Below, piece after piece: positions 39,631 to 40,109 of a stretch of 40,109 nucleotides of DNA. A model generated the notes under the pieces. That model had not been told where the DNA came from. It was given only the letters and a program-made list of their open reading frames with translations, and ran no database searches. Each line of letters begins with the position of its first letter. The first letter of the stretch is position 1. The stretch spans positions 1 through 40,109 of the forward strand of contig JANLSD010000325.1 in assembly GCA_031362245.1 (NCBI GenBank), in the 5' to 3' direction. The position numbers were made by a program, and so were the translations under genes. This DNA comes from JAAURS01 sp031362245 (GTDB taxonomy: Bacteria; Cyanobacteriota; Cyanobacteriia; Thermosynechococcales; Thermosynechococcaceae).

Positions 39631-39790
39631 GCATTGATCCCCCCTGCCCCCCCTTAAAAAGGGGGGATCCACTCATACTCCTTCTCTTCTCCCCCCTTAA
39701 AAAGGGGGGTTGGGGGGGGATCAAAGGTGTTGAGCATTGTCCCGTCAACTTGTGTGTACACCGCAGCCTAAAAAAGGGGGGGGGAGATCC
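39631..39790. repeat. G/C-tract palindromic repeats upstream of the DUF559 gene
   Basis: CCCCCCCTTAAAAAGGGGGG at 39647-39666 and CCCCCCTTAAAAAGGGGGG at 39691-39709 are perfect palindromes. A partial third copy (CCTAAAAAAGGGGG) begins at 39768. GGGATCAAAGGTGT at 39717-39730 resembles the right end of the MITE-like element at 33213-33306. Confidence 0.7.
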
Positions 39791-39793
39791 TCT

Positions 39794-39994
39794 ATGTCTG
39801 ACTTAAATGCTAGCGATTTCTATCTTCCCTACGACACAGCACTAGTTCCCACGGCAAAAGAACTCCGCAAAAATATGACCACTGCGGAGAAAAAGCTTTG
39901 GTACGGGTACCTAAGAAACTTCAAATTCAAAGTTTTAAGACAAAGACCCATTGATCATTTTATTGTTGACTTTTATTGCCCCACCCTCAAATTA
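39794..39994 (+). pseudogene. DUF559 (very-short-patch-repair-like) endonuclease, 3' part lost
   Basis: From ATG 39794 the product starts MSDLNASDFYLPYD and continues TTAEKKLWYGYLRNFKFKVL, RQRPIDHFIVDFYCPTLKL, the N-terminal half of DUF559. The family normally continues with VIEIDGDSH carrying the catalytic acids, but at about 39995 the sequence switches to an unrelated segment. The remaining frame (to 40096) is not native. The gene is thus broken, and the second half may lie beyond the window. DUF559 proteins are Vsr/REase-like nucleases. Confidence 0.75.
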
Positions 39995-40109
39995 GGGCTT
40001 GCTGAAAAAGTCCATTCACGGCTCAATTGGCAACGCGATCGCCAATTGAGCCATCGTCTGAACAGAATCCATCGTGATGGTCATAAAAGGGATTGATTCT
40101 CTAACCGCT
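39995..40109. mobile_element. End of an unidentified mobile element inside the DUF559 gene
   Basis: GGGCTTGCTGAAAAAGTCCA at 39995 resembles terminal sequences of several cyanobacterial insertion sequences. A perfect 12-bp palindrome (40020-40052) lies just inside. The element runs off the window, so its type and right end are unknown. Confidence 0.55.
40020..40052. repeat. Perfect 12-bp stem with 9-nt loop in the element end
   Basis: GGCTCAATTGGC (40020-40031) pairs with GCCAATTGAGCC (40041-40052). The loop AACGCGATC overlaps a HIP1 octamer. It could be a subterminal transposase site or a transcription block. Confidence 0.7.

Noticed and set aside
39647..39709. Pair of CCCCCCTTAAAAAGGGGGG sequences as rho-independent terminators of cysS
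   Set aside because: They lack following T-tracts on the plus strand and occur in multiple copies, so dispersed repeats are more likely.

Overview
The window is a stretch of cyanobacterial chromosome. The evidence is consistent across the window: ntcA, a cyanobacterial-type glutamate-cysteine ligase, a ChlH/CobN-type chelatase subunit, the DUF3038-DUF4335 pair and a DUF2949 protein, two Uma2 nucleases, and many HIP1 octamers (GCGATCGC). Several genes resemble filamentous Leptolyngbya/Oscillatoriales proteins, but the genus is an inference.

Layout. Positions 1-4200 are accessory DNA. The left edge lies inside an IS30-family element. A gene remnant resembling DUF262/DGQHR proteins is cut at its 3' side by that IS30 end and at its 5' side by an IS66-family element whose terminal inverted repeats can be read (929-2406). 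Then come three small coiled-coil or hypothetical genes, a 21-nt tRNA 3'-end-like sequence that may be an old attachment site, and an HNH nuclease. Positions 4200-8950 (mostly minus strand) hold a membrane-anchored beta-propeller-like protein, a VapBC-like toxin-antitoxin pair, a padR-led operon ending in a small two-TM protein resembling CyanoTRADDas_TM, a Uma2 nuclease and a GNAT acetyltransferase. Positions 8950-10725 hold the divergent core genes fabI and ntcA, with a perfect GTA-N8-TAC NtcA box between them.

Positions 10860-14110 hold the most striking module: a TIR domain fused to a PtuA-like ABC/AAA ATPase, overlapping a TIGR02646/PtuB-like HNH nuclease. This looks like a Septu-type anti-phage system with an added TIR domain, followed by another Uma2 gene. 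Positions 14100-26120 are mostly housekeeping: cobU, a LapA-domain protein, a GyrA/ParC paralog, an amino-acid-type periplasmic binding protein, an SRPBCC protein, thiD, DUF2949, an FHA protein with a degenerate receiver domain, and a 1266-residue CobN/ChlH-family chelatase subunit.

Positions 26000-28050 are a scar region. A 175-bp segment covering the first 40 codons of the chelatase gene plus its leader is repeated 1094 bp downstream at about 96% identity. The two copies flank a Phd/VapC-type toxin-antitoxin pair and are followed by a decayed second antitoxin. Next is an LTXXQ-like periplasmic protein gene split by an in-frame amber codon.

Positions 28200-39600 are core genes: ppa, a small membrane protein, DUF4335 and DUF3038, apt, a DppB-type permease, gshA, trmL, a LysM-M23 peptidase behind a 630-nt leader, coaX and cysS. 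Between them lie short repeats, including a MITE-like element upstream of gshA. The right end holds G/C-tract palindromes and a DUF559 gene cut off by what looks like the end of another mobile element containing a perfect 12-bp stem.

All functional calls come from reading the sequence and family knowledge; no database search was run.
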